The notes under the pieces are model-generated. The model saw nothing but the letters and a program-made list of their open reading frames with translations. It was not told the origin of the DNA and ran no database searches. Positions 7,761 through 15,177 of a DNA stretch of 41,157 bases are shown here, piece by piece (position 1 is the first letter of the stretch; each line of letters begins with the position of its first letter). The stretch comes from Candidatus Limicola stercorigallinarum (GTDB taxonomy: Bacteria > Actinomycetota > Coriobacteriia > Coriobacteriales > Coriobacteriaceae): contig DVID01000033.1 in assembly GCA_018711625.1 (NCBI GenBank), positions 1 to 41,157 of the forward strand, written 5' to 3'. A program made the translations under genes and the position numbers.

Positions 7761-8900
7761 TTAGTAATCCGCAGCCGCAGGCGAATCCATCCATGCCTGC
7801 ACGAAAGCACCATAGGTGCCCTCGATAATGGCCGTGCGCGCGCGACGCATAAGGTCCAGCAAGAAATAGATGTTGTGCATCGAAAGCAAGATGCCGCCAA
7901 GCATCTCCTTCTGCGTCACCATATGACGAATGTGAGCACGCGTGTACCCTCCCGTGCACACCGGGCAGGTGCAGGCGGGGTCGATAGGCCGCGTGTCGCG
8001 GGCGTACCGGGCGTTGCGGAAGTTCAAGCGCCCCTCGCTGGAAAACGCCGTGCCCATGCGTCCGGTTCGCGTGGGCAGCACGCAGTCGAACATGTCGATG
8101 CCGCAAGCCACACCGCGCACAAGCGTGGTGGGGTTGCCTACGCCCATGAGGTACCGCGGCTTGGAGCGCGGCATGTATTCCGAGGCCAACGGGGCAAGCG
8201 ACTCAAACATGGTCTCGTGGTCCTCGCCCACCGAGTACCCGCCAATGCCGTACCCCGGGAAATCGCCCATGTTTTCCAGCCGCTCAAGTGACTTGATGCG
8301 CAAATCAAGGTGCATGCCGCCCTGCACAATGCCAAACAACGCCTGGTCGGGACGGGTGTGCGCCGCATAGCAGCGCTCGGCCCAACGGCTCGACAGGTCC
8401 ATGGCACGCTCAACGTCGCGTCGCTCGGCGGGATAGCCAATGCACTGATCGAGCTGCATGCAAATGTCGGAACCGAGCTTCTGGGCAATAGCCATGTTGT
8501 CCTCGGGCGTCCAAAACACATGGCTGCCGTCGTAATCGGTGGCAATAAAACGAACACCCTCGTCACTCAGCTTAACGGCATCGTTGTGGCTGAATACCTG
8601 AAATCCGCCGGAATCCGTGAGGATGGGCCCGTGCCAGTTCATGAAATCGTGCAAGCCGCCCAGTTCGTCAATAAGGTCGGCACCGGGACGCATGGCCAGG
8701 TGATACGTATTGGAAAGCACAATCTGTGCCCCAAGGTCTTTCACCGTTTCCCACGGAATGCCCTTCACCGTGGCGCGCGTACCCACCGGCATGAAGATGG
8801 GCGTTTCAATGTCGCCATGCGGCGTATGCAGCAAGCCCGCGCGCGCGTGCGTTGTAGGGTCCTCGGCGACGATATCGTAGGTGAAGAGCTTCTGGTCCAT
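7761..8900 (-). CDS. tgt: tRNA-guanine transglycosylase (Tgt)
   Basis: A 379-residue enzyme, normal length for bacterial Tgt, that swaps guanine-34 of GUN-anticodon tRNAs for the queuosine precursor preQ1. The general-acid Asp is in TDSGGFQVFS (D96), the nucleophile Asp in FDCVLPTRTGR (D272), and the zinc ligands are C310, C312 and C315 plus H342. The frame is open to 9125, but ATG 8900 has an AGAGGA site and matches the family start; the upstream part is not conserved-looking. queA and queH lie nearby on either strand, so the late queuosine pathway is clustered but not in one operon. No preQ1 synthesis genes occur in this window, so preQ1 must come from elsewhere in the genome or be salvaged. 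Confidence 0.97.
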   Translation of the reverse strand: MDQKLFTYDIVAEDPTTHARAGLLHTPHGDIETPIFMPVGTRATVKGIPWETVKDLGAQIVLSNTYHLAMRPGADLIDELGGLHDFMNWHGPILTDSGGFQVFSHNDAVKLSDEGVRFIATDYDGSHVFWTPEDNMAIAQKLGSDICMQLDQCIGYPAERRDVERAMDLSSRWAERCYAAHTRPDQALFGIVQGGMHLDLRIKSLERLENMGDFPGYGIGGYSVGEDHETMFESLAPLASEYMPRSKPRYLMGVGNPTTLVRGVACGIDMFDCVLPTRTGRMGTAFSSEGRLNFRNARYARDTRPIDPACTCPVCTGGYTRAHIRHMVTQKEMLGGILLSMHNIYFLLDLMRRARTAIIEGTYGAFVQAWMDSPAAADY

Positions 8901-9081
8901 GGTCTTCCTCTCTAGCGGCAGTTCGACCAACCAGTATACCGAGCAAAACTGCTTGCCACGACAAATCCGCGCAGTTGTGGGGACTCTTTGGAATGGGAGG
9001 TTGAAGTTGCAAGAAGCTTGGGGACGGTCCAAGGCCTCCAGAGCGGTACCATAGACGCAACCCCAAAGAGAGGAGTCCCCC

Positions 9082-9732
9082 ATGGCCCAGATCACCGATA
9101 GCGTACGCGCTTCCTTTGCCACCACGGCTCAAACCGTTATTCGAAAGCTCGAAAACCATGGTATGCAGGGATATTACTGCCCTACCAGCGCCGACGCGGT
9201 AGAACTCGTGCGCTCCTGGATGAGCGAAGGCGACTCCGTTACCTGGGGAGGAAGCGAAACGTTCAAAGAGACCGGCATGAAGGCCGCACTTGAGTCAGCC
9301 AATTGCTACACCATGCTCGACCGATCGCGTGCCGCCACGCCCGACGAGAAGCGCCACATGTGGCTCGACCGCAATGTGGCCGACTGGTTTTTCATGAGCG
9401 CGAACGCCCTCACCGTGAACGGCGAGCTCGTGAACATCGATGGCAACAGCGACCGCCTGTCGCTCATGCTGCACGGACCCGAACATGTGGTGGTGCTCTG
9501 CGGCATGAACAAGCTTGTGGCAGACGTTGAATCCGGCATCAAACGCATCCGAACCATCTCCTGCCCACGTAACGCCAGCCGCCTGCATACGGCAACGCCT
9601 TGCGAGGTTAACGGTGTGTGCGCCTCGTGCCACGCACCGGGCTGCATGTGCTGCAATGTGGTGGTCACGCGCCACAGCCGCCATGAGGGCCGCATCCGCG
9701 TGGTACTCATTGGCGAGGAGCTGGGCTATTAG
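9082..9732 (+). CDS. LUD-domain (LutC/YkgG-like) protein
   Basis: A 216-residue protein of the LUD family (DUF162), related to the LutC/YkgG subunit of the iron-sulfur lactate oxidation complex. The characteristic SVTWGGSETF and ANALTVNGELVNIDGNSDR blocks are present. Unlike typical LutC, it stands alone without lutA or lutB neighbours. Its last third is rich in cysteine (CPRN, CEVNGVCASC, CMCC), which could bind a metal or cluster; stand-alone LUD proteins of anaerobes often have this tail. ATG 9082 follows GAGAGGAG. Whether it takes part in lactate metabolism is not shown by the context. It is divergent from tgt, with a 181-nt intergenic region. Confidence 0.85.
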   Translation: MAQITDSVRASFATTAQTVIRKLENHGMQGYYCPTSADAVELVRSWMSEGDSVTWGGSETFKETGMKAALESANCYTMLDRSRAATPDEKRHMWLDRNVADWFFMSANALTVNGELVNIDGNSDRLSLMLHGPEHVVVLCGMNKLVADVESGIKRIRTISCPRNASRLHTATPCEVNGVCASCHAPGCMCCNVVVTRHSRHEGRIRVVLIGEELGY

Positions 9733-9778
9733 CAAAACGCAGATTGAAGCACGCCGCACAAATTGAAGCACGCCACAT

Positions 9779-10176
9779 CTAGAAAAACACCGATTATCCG
9801 GCGTTCCCAACGCGCGTCCTCCGCTGCCGACACCCCCAGAGGCGCCCCTGGGGGCCGGCCCGCCGAACGGCGGACCGTAATTTTTTGCTGACGTGGTCAA
9901 AAAGGTCGCCGAGTGTGTACTCGAGCGGCGCCTCGGACATCCAAACGGTGCCCAATCCTGCTCGGAAGGGGCCCCAAGACGCTCTCCTGGCGTCCCGGGC
10001 GCGCCCATCGGTGCTCAGAAGGGCTTTGGTGAACGACGAAAGTACACACTCGGCGACCTTTTTGACCATCGGTGTGAAAAATTACGGCAGCAGCCGGCCG
10101 AACCCGGACCGGGACGGCGGCCTTAGCCCCTGTGGACATCGCTCGGAGGCTCCGCCGGTCAATCGGTGTTTTCTAG
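9779..10176. repeat. Large imperfect palindromic element (about 400 bp)
   Basis: The gap between the LUD gene and the coiled-coil gene (9733-10316) holds no supported gene but is mostly one large palindrome. Nested arms match: CTAG plus ACACCGATT near 9779-9796 with AATCGGTGT near 10161-10176; CCGTAATTTTT (9875-9885) with AAAAATTACGG (10077-10087); and a 28-bp perfect core, 9894-9921 with 10041-10068, starting TGGTCAAAAAGGTCGCC. The spacer is 119 nt. GC-rich hairpins sit between the matches. Because of the symmetry both strands can be read as a YTLGDLFDH peptide, which I take to be an artefact. Confidence 0.8.
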
Positions 10177-10316
10177 GGGAACCTGATTAGTGCATTCCGT
10201 GGCGCGTGACACGGGGCAGGAGCAGGAAGGAAGAGACGAACCCGCCCCATCGTGTCCGCGTTCCGTATTATAGTGGGGAACATCACGCGGATAGCGTCAA
10301 CGATAGGAGCGACCAC

Positions 10317-11801
10317 ATGGCAGACGATCGAGAGATGCTGACGCCCAAAGCGGGCGCCGATCATATTGACACGTTTGAGACAAAAGCGGACGAGACCCCT
10401 GCAGAGTCTCGCGACGACGCCTCCGAAAACACCCCTGTAAGCAACCCCGACGTTGAACCAAACAACGAGGAGCCTCACGGGACGCTGCCGGCGTGGCTCC
10501 AGCCTGAGCGCGTCCAGCCCGAGCATGCGGCTCACCACGGCGTGCGCGCCGATACCGTCATCCGGCAGGGCGGCACCGAGGGCGCACAGCGCGAGGAGAG
10601 CTCCGGTAACGCCACCGATACCGCCGCCGCCCTTGCCTCAGCGGCGTCGGGCGCCGCGCAGAGCATTGGCTCCTTCTTCTCGGAAGGCGCCGCCGCCGTG
10701 CGTGAGATGAATGCGGCCCGCAAAGCACACGCCGAGGCTCGTGAGCAGCTTGAAACCATCGAGCGCACCATTGCCGATGAGGAAGCCGAGCTTGCGCATC
10801 GCCGCGATGTTGCCGTGCGATTTGATGCGATTATCGCCGAGCAAACAAGCCGTCTGGCTGCGGCGCAAGAGGCCGAGAAGACCGCTCAACATGAGCAGGA
10901 AACCATTCAGGCCACCATCGACTCCCTCAAAGAAGAGCTTGAACGCATCAAAGCGGACGATGCACAAACCGAAAAGCGTCTTAAGGCCACCCTCGATGCC
11001 GCCGAGGCCAAGGAGGCTTCCGCGCGCGAGGCGGGACAGCGTCTGCAGCGTCGCCTGGATGATGCCGAGCGCAATGTCAAAAAGTGCGAAGAGGACCGCT
11101 CGCGTGGAATTGCCGCAGCTCAGGAAGCTGTCGAGAGCGCCAAAGCCCGGCTGGCCACGCTCCGCGAGGAGTTCACCGAGGTCCAGCGCAACCCATCGGC
11201 CAACTCGGCCGCCTACAGTGTGCGTGCCACCGAGCTTGAGGCGGAAATCTCCGACGCCACGCACGAGCTCAAACTTGCCGAGCAAAGCCTGCCCACAACA
11301 ACCGAGGAGCTTGAGCGCGCACTCAACACGGCGAAGGCCCTGCTTGCCGAAGCCAAGAAACCTATTGATGCGGCAAAACAGGAGTTTGCCGCCATCCGTG
11401 CCGCCGCCGATGATGCGCGCGACACCTATCAGGAGGCCAAGGAGGCCGCAGCTGAGCGCCAGCGCTCAGCACGCGACAACATTGCCGAACAAGAAAAGGC
11501 CAAGCGTGCGCAAGCCGAGGCCGAAGAGGCAGCGCGCGACGAGGCCGCCGATGCCCAATCCCTCATCGACGAGGCAAACGATATTCATGCTCATCCTGAG
11601 GTTACGGAAGCCATTGCCGGCCGCCTTGAGGCCGATCGTGCCGAACAGCAAGAGCTCACGGCCGAGGTCGCCCAGCTCGCTGCCGCCGAGCAGGATGTGC
11701 GCGATCGCACCCGCGGCTCACGCCTGCGCTTTGTTGCCGTGATCGCCGCCATCGTTGTTGTGATTGCCCTCATCGCGCTCGCAGTTGCATTTTTGGGGTA
11801 A
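10317..11801 (+). CDS. Tail-anchored coiled-coil membrane protein of unknown function
   Basis: A 494-residue protein with three visible parts. Residues 1-100 are acidic, rich in Asp, Glu, Asn and Pro, and probably disordered. About 120-460 is a nearly continuous Ala/Glu/Lys/Arg coiled coil of the SMC-like repetitive type. Residues about 470-492 are one hydrophobic helix, followed by only Gly, so the protein would be held in the membrane by its C-terminus with the coil in the cytoplasm. There is no signal peptide. ATG 10317 has TAGGAG upstream. A TATTAT at 10266-10271 may be a -10 box, but no good -35 is seen. I do not recognise a named family. A structural or envelope-tethering role is only a guess. 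Confidence 0.75.
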   Translation: MADDREMLTPKAGADHIDTFETKADETPAESRDDASENTPVSNPDVEPNNEEPHGTLPAWLQPERVQPEHAAHHGVRADTVIRQGGTEGAQREESSGNATDTAAALASAASGAAQSIGSFFSEGAAAVREMNAARKAHAEAREQLETIERTIADEEAELAHRRDVAVRFDAIIAEQTSRLAAAQEAEKTAQHEQETIQATIDSLKEELERIKADDAQTEKRLKATLDAAEAKEASAREAGQRLQRRLDDAERNVKKCEEDRSRGIAAAQEAVESAKARLATLREEFTEVQRNPSANSAAYSVRATELEAEISDATHELKLAEQSLPTTTEELERALNTAKALLAEAKKPIDAAKQEFAAIRAAADDARDTYQEAKEAAAERQRSARDNIAEQEKAKRAQAEAEEAARDEAADAQSLIDEANDIHAHPEVTEAIAGRLEADRAEQQELTAEVAQLAAAEQDVRDRTRGSRLRFVAVIAAIVVVIALIALAVAFLG

Positions 11802-11870
11802 TGCGCCCGTTACGGTGGGTTAGCACCTTTGCGCCGCGCCCACTCGGAGCAACAGCAAGACCTAACAGCA

Positions 11871-11914
11871 AAGCCCCACCTGAAAGCTCAAAGCTATTCA
11901 GGTGGGGCTTCTTC
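11871..11914. terminator. Strong hairpin terminator between coiled-coil gene and queA
   Basis: A 14-bp perfect stem (11871-11884 with 11897-11910) with a 12-nt loop lies between two convergent gene ends. Short T-containing tails follow on both strands (TTCTTC forward, TTTGCTGTT reverse), so it may serve both genes. Confidence 0.8.
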
Positions 11915-12051
11915 ATAAACGTGGCGGGCAGTCGCTGCCCAACGTGTGGCGAGCGCTTGCGTGGGCCCAGACGCTCGCGAGGCCGAGGCAGACCACGCGG
12001 GCACGAACCGTCCCAGCACAAACATGTGCGCCCCCGCCTTGCGCGCGCTAC

Positions 12052-13275
12052 CTACACAATGAACATCGCATCGCCAAAGCTAAAGAAGCGATACCGCTCA
12101 GCCACTGCCTCCGCATAGGCGTCCATGATCTGGTCGCGCGTGGCAAAGGCAGAAACAAGCATCATGAGCGTTGAGCGCGGCACGTGGAAATTGGTGATGA
12201 GAGCGTCAACCACGTGATAGGTGGAACCCGGCATGAGATAGAGGTTGGTGGTGGCATTTTCACGCACCACCACATCGCCACGCCCAAGCGTATCGGCACC
12301 ATCGGCGCGCCCCTCAAAGAACCGCGCAACCATAGCGGGATCCGTAGCAGGAGCATCGGCATCGAAAGCGCTTTCGAGCGACCGCACCGCAGTGGTGCCC
12401 ACGGCAATCACCCGATGCCCCGCCGCCTTGGCGGCATGCACCGCCTCCACCACCTCGGCAGGCACGTGATAACGCTCGGTATGCATCACGTGCTCGGTGG
12501 GGTCATCCTCCTCCACCAATCGGAAGGTATCGATACCCACCTCGAGCTCTACCGCCGCAAAGTGAGCGCCCTTGGCCTCGATGTGCTCCATGAGCTCGGG
12601 CGTAAAGTGAAGTCCCGCCGTGGGGGCAGCAGCCGAGTGTTCCTCATCCATGGCGTAGACGGTTTGATACTTCTCAGGATCACCGGCGTAATCGGTGATG
12701 TAGGGCGGCAGAGGCACATGACCAGCCGCGTGAATGGCCTCGTCGAGCGTGCGCGGCGCGCCCGTGGGACCCTCGCCTTGCGGCGTAAAGCGCACCAGGC
12801 GGCCTCCGCGGCTCTCGGGAACGAAGTCGAGCACCTCGCCCGTAAGCACCACCGGGGCAGACTCTGGCGCATGCAAGCCACCCGGGCGATACTCCACCAC
12901 CGCGCCCGTCTTCAGACGCTTTCCAGGTTTTACCAGGCATTCCCATACATGACCAAGCGGGTCGACATCCTCACGACGGCGCAGCAGGAGCGTCTCGGCA
13001 ACGCCGCCCGTACCAGCCTTGTGGCCCACCAGACGCGCCGGCATCACGCGCGTCTTGTTGATAACCAAGAGGTCTCCCGGCTCAATGAAGTCCACAATGT
13101 CGCGGAAAATGCGGTGCTCAACCGTGCCGCCGTGCGACAGGGCAACGCGCCCGTCGCCGGGATGCGCCTCGCCGTGACGATCGAGCACCAGCAAACGGCA
13201 CGAATCGCGCGGCTCGGCAGGGGCCTGGGCAATCAACTCATCGGGAAGGTTGTAATCAAAATCATCGGTGCGCAT
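12052..13275 (-). CDS. queA: S-adenosylmethionine:tRNA ribosyltransferase-isomerase (QueA)
   Basis: A 407-residue enzyme that transfers and isomerises the ribosyl part of S-adenosylmethionine onto preQ1 in tRNA, giving epoxyqueuosine. Family blocks are clear: DDFDYNLPDELIAQ at the start, LLVINKTRVMPARL, AAPTAGLHFTPEL in the middle, and TNFHVPRSTLMMLVSAF near the end. It is longer than the usual 340-360 residues, with extra stretches around the VEYRPGG region and in the D-A-D-A-P-A-T segment. ATG 13275 has AAAGG upstream. It supplies the substrate of the reductase QueH, encoded about 1.1 kb away on the other strand, after Tgt has acted. Confidence 0.97.
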   Translation of the reverse strand: MRTDDFDYNLPDELIAQAPAEPRDSCRLLVLDRHGEAHPGDGRVALSHGGTVEHRIFRDIVDFIEPGDLLVINKTRVMPARLVGHKAGTGGVAETLLLRRREDVDPLGHVWECLVKPGKRLKTGAVVEYRPGGLHAPESAPVVLTGEVLDFVPESRGGRLVRFTPQGEGPTGAPRTLDEAIHAAGHVPLPPYITDYAGDPEKYQTVYAMDEEHSAAAPTAGLHFTPELMEHIEAKGAHFAAVELEVGIDTFRLVEEDDPTEHVMHTERYHVPAEVVEAVHAAKAAGHRVIAVGTTAVRSLESAFDADAPATDPAMVARFFEGRADGADTLGRGDVVVRENATTNLYLMPGSTYHVVDALITNFHVPRSTLMMLVSAFATRDQIMDAYAEAVAERYRFFSFGDAMFIV

Positions 13276-13523
13276 GGCGAACCTTTCTCATCGCTTGGTA
13301 GCGTTTCATTATCACGCTCGCCCGCAGCAAGTGCAAACCGTATGCTGTGGTGATGACGTGAAGCGCGCGGCAGAGACGACACACAGCAGGGGCGCCGGGG
13401 GCGCCTTTCCACCACCCCGCGGGCACCAGCCTCGTAGAGTTGTGCGTACCGCCGCTCAGCCAGAACGCGCCCCACCCCAACCTGGCCCCTGTGACGCGAA
13501 CCCAATGCGGTATGCTTACAGGC

Positions 13524-14366
13524 ATGCAGAAGATCGCAAACATACACACCTTTGAGGATCGGCTGTTTTTGCGGGATATATCGCATATGTCACTGTTGGT
13601 GTACATGTGCGGACTCGCCGCAACAGCAGCGCTTGTGGTGACGCTCGGTGCCTTGGCACCGCAAGCTCTTGACCCCGCCTTCCGCTGGATCGCGGGCGCA
13701 GGTTCCTTCTCGTTACCCTGGCTTGCACAATGGCTCTGCGCGCTCGGAGTGGTAAGCCTTGCCACCCTTTTGGTTCATGAAGTTGTGCATGGCCTTTTCT
13801 TCAAGCTGTTCGCGCCCGCTGGTTCTCGCGTCACTTTTGGTGCCAACTGGAACATGGGCATGCTCTACACCTGCGCCGAAGGCATCATCTACACCCGCCG
13901 GCAGTATGTGATGACGCTGCTTGCACCAAGCGTGCTTGTGTCAACGGCAATCCTTGCAGCGGCATGTGCCGTGGGGAATCCTGTGTTTGGCGTGCTGGCG
14001 GCAGCCATACACCTCTCGGGCTGCACGGGTGACTGGGGCTATGTGCACAAAATCTGCCAGAACCCCTCCATCACCCATTGCGAAGACACCGCGTGGGGCG
14101 TTCAGTTTTACCACGCCTCCGCCGCAGCTTCTGACCCTGCCGACGCCCACAATGATTCTTCTGCCAACGCTGAACCTGCCGCCAGTACCACCGGCCCTTC
14201 GAGCACCAGCGCCAGCTCATCCACCACCGCCGACAGCCCCTCCAACGCCTATGCCAGCGAGGAATCTTTTGCCGCCCAAGCCAGCGCTTTAGACCCTCAT
14301 TGCCCCGAGAATGCCGCCCGTCCCACACGCAATACTGCCCCCACGCACCCGGAGGTGCGATCATGA
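13524..14366 (+). CDS. DUF3267-like membrane zincin with low-complexity tail
   Basis: A 280-residue membrane protein. Hydrophobic segments near 20-45 and 65-90 lead into HEVVHG (85-90), an HExxH zinc-metalloprotease motif typical of DUF3267 proteins, followed by further hydrophobic stretches to about residue 160. A second conserved-looking part contains HLSGCTGDWGY. From about 185 to 280 the sequence is almost only Ala, Ser, Thr, Pro, Asp and Asn, a low-complexity tail not usual for the family. The start is uncertain: ATG 13512 or 13524, with no strong ribosome site, so leaderless translation is possible. The stop overlaps the queH start (ATGA, 14363-14366), implying coupled translation. Substrate and function are unknown. 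Confidence 0.75.
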   Translation: MQKIANIHTFEDRLFLRDISHMSLLVYMCGLAATAALVVTLGALAPQALDPAFRWIAGAGSFSLPWLAQWLCALGVVSLATLLVHEVVHGLFFKLFAPAGSRVTFGANWNMGMLYTCAEGIIYTRRQYVMTLLAPSVLVSTAILAAACAVGNPVFGVLAAAIHLSGCTGDWGYVHKICQNPSITHCEDTAWGVQFYHASAAASDPADAHNDSSANAEPAASTTGPSSTSASSSTTADSPSNAYASEESFAAQASALDPHCPENAARPTRNTAPTHPEVRS

Positions 14367-14953
14367 CGCGCCTGCTTTTGCATGCTTGCTGTGCCCCCTG
14401 CTCGCTTGAACCCGTCCGCCTCCTTATGGACGAGGGGTTTGAGCCCACGATATGCTGGACTAATCCCAATATTCAACCCACCGAGGAGCACGACCGGCGC
14501 TTGGCGGAGCTGCGGCGGTTTTGCGAGGCAACCAAACTACCACTCATCGAGGCGCATGAGGACTACACCCGCTGGGAGCACGCCGTGGCGCCGATTGGGG
14601 CGCAAGACCGTCCGCGGCGCTGCCGCGCTTGCTACGCGCTCCGCCTTGCCGAGGCCTGCCGCGTGGCACGTGCCGAGGGCTTTGAGCACATTGCAACAAC
14701 GCTAGCCGTATCCCCCTACCAGCTCTTTGAAACCTGCAACGAGGTGTTGGAAAAGCTGGCTCAGGCGCAAGGCCTGATACCGGTCATCCGCGACTTTAGA
14801 CCTTGGTATCCCGAGGCCACGCGCCGCTCGCGCGAGCTGGGAATGTACCGGCAAAATTACTGCGGCTGCCGCTTTTCCGCCGCCGAGGCTGTACTCGACC
14901 GCGCGCGCCTGCGCGATGAACGCCGCGCCCACAAGAAGGCTCGTGCTAGCTAG
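14363..14953 (+). CDS. queH: Epoxyqueuosine reductase QueH
   Basis: A 196-residue enzyme of the QueH (DUF208) family, which replaces QueG in many anaerobes and reduces epoxyqueuosine-tRNA to queuosine-tRNA. The paired-cysteine signature HACCAPC (residues 7-13) opens the protein. CRACY in the middle and YCGCRFS toward the end supply the further Cys ligands for the iron-sulfur cluster and metal site. ATG 14363 has GGAGG at 14351-14355 and overlaps the stop of the zincin gene by four bases. With tgt and queA it completes the last three steps of queuosine formation. Confidence 0.95.
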   Translation: MTRLLLHACCAPCSLEPVRLLMDEGFEPTICWTNPNIQPTEEHDRRLAELRRFCEATKLPLIEAHEDYTRWEHAVAPIGAQDRPRRCRACYALRLAEACRVARAEGFEHIATTLAVSPYQLFETCNEVLEKLAQAQGLIPVIRDFRPWYPEATRRSRELGMYRQNYCGCRFSAAEAVLDRARLRDERRAHKKARAS

Positions 14954-15087
14954 CTAGCCGGGCCATCCTGCACGCCCGCATGTCAAACGGCTCCAAGCCA
15001 ACCGCCTCGTGCTCGCAGACCAAGCATCCGCGCCGGAGCTCCACGCGCCCCACATCCCTCGTCCACCCACAAAACGCGCCGCTATGC

Positions 15088-15093
15088 GATAAT
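15088..15093 (+). promoter_or_regulatory. Possible -10 box of the MetRS-like gene
   Basis: GATAAT, preceded by TATGC, lies 85 nt upstream of the ATG. No convincing -35 is seen. The resulting leader of about 80 nt has no recognised riboswitch or T-box features. Confidence 0.4.
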
Positions 15094-15177
15094 GTCAGGT
15101 CACATACGTCGAACCGCCGCTGAAGCTGCCTTCAAGCGCCTCGACGCCCCATCCACAACACGACCAGGGAGTGCTCC

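Noticed and set aside
9794-10126. Similar peptides (VKKVAECVL, YTLGDLFDH) readable from both strands
   Set aside because: This follows from the palindrome; the two readings are mirror images of the same arms and do not suggest real genes.
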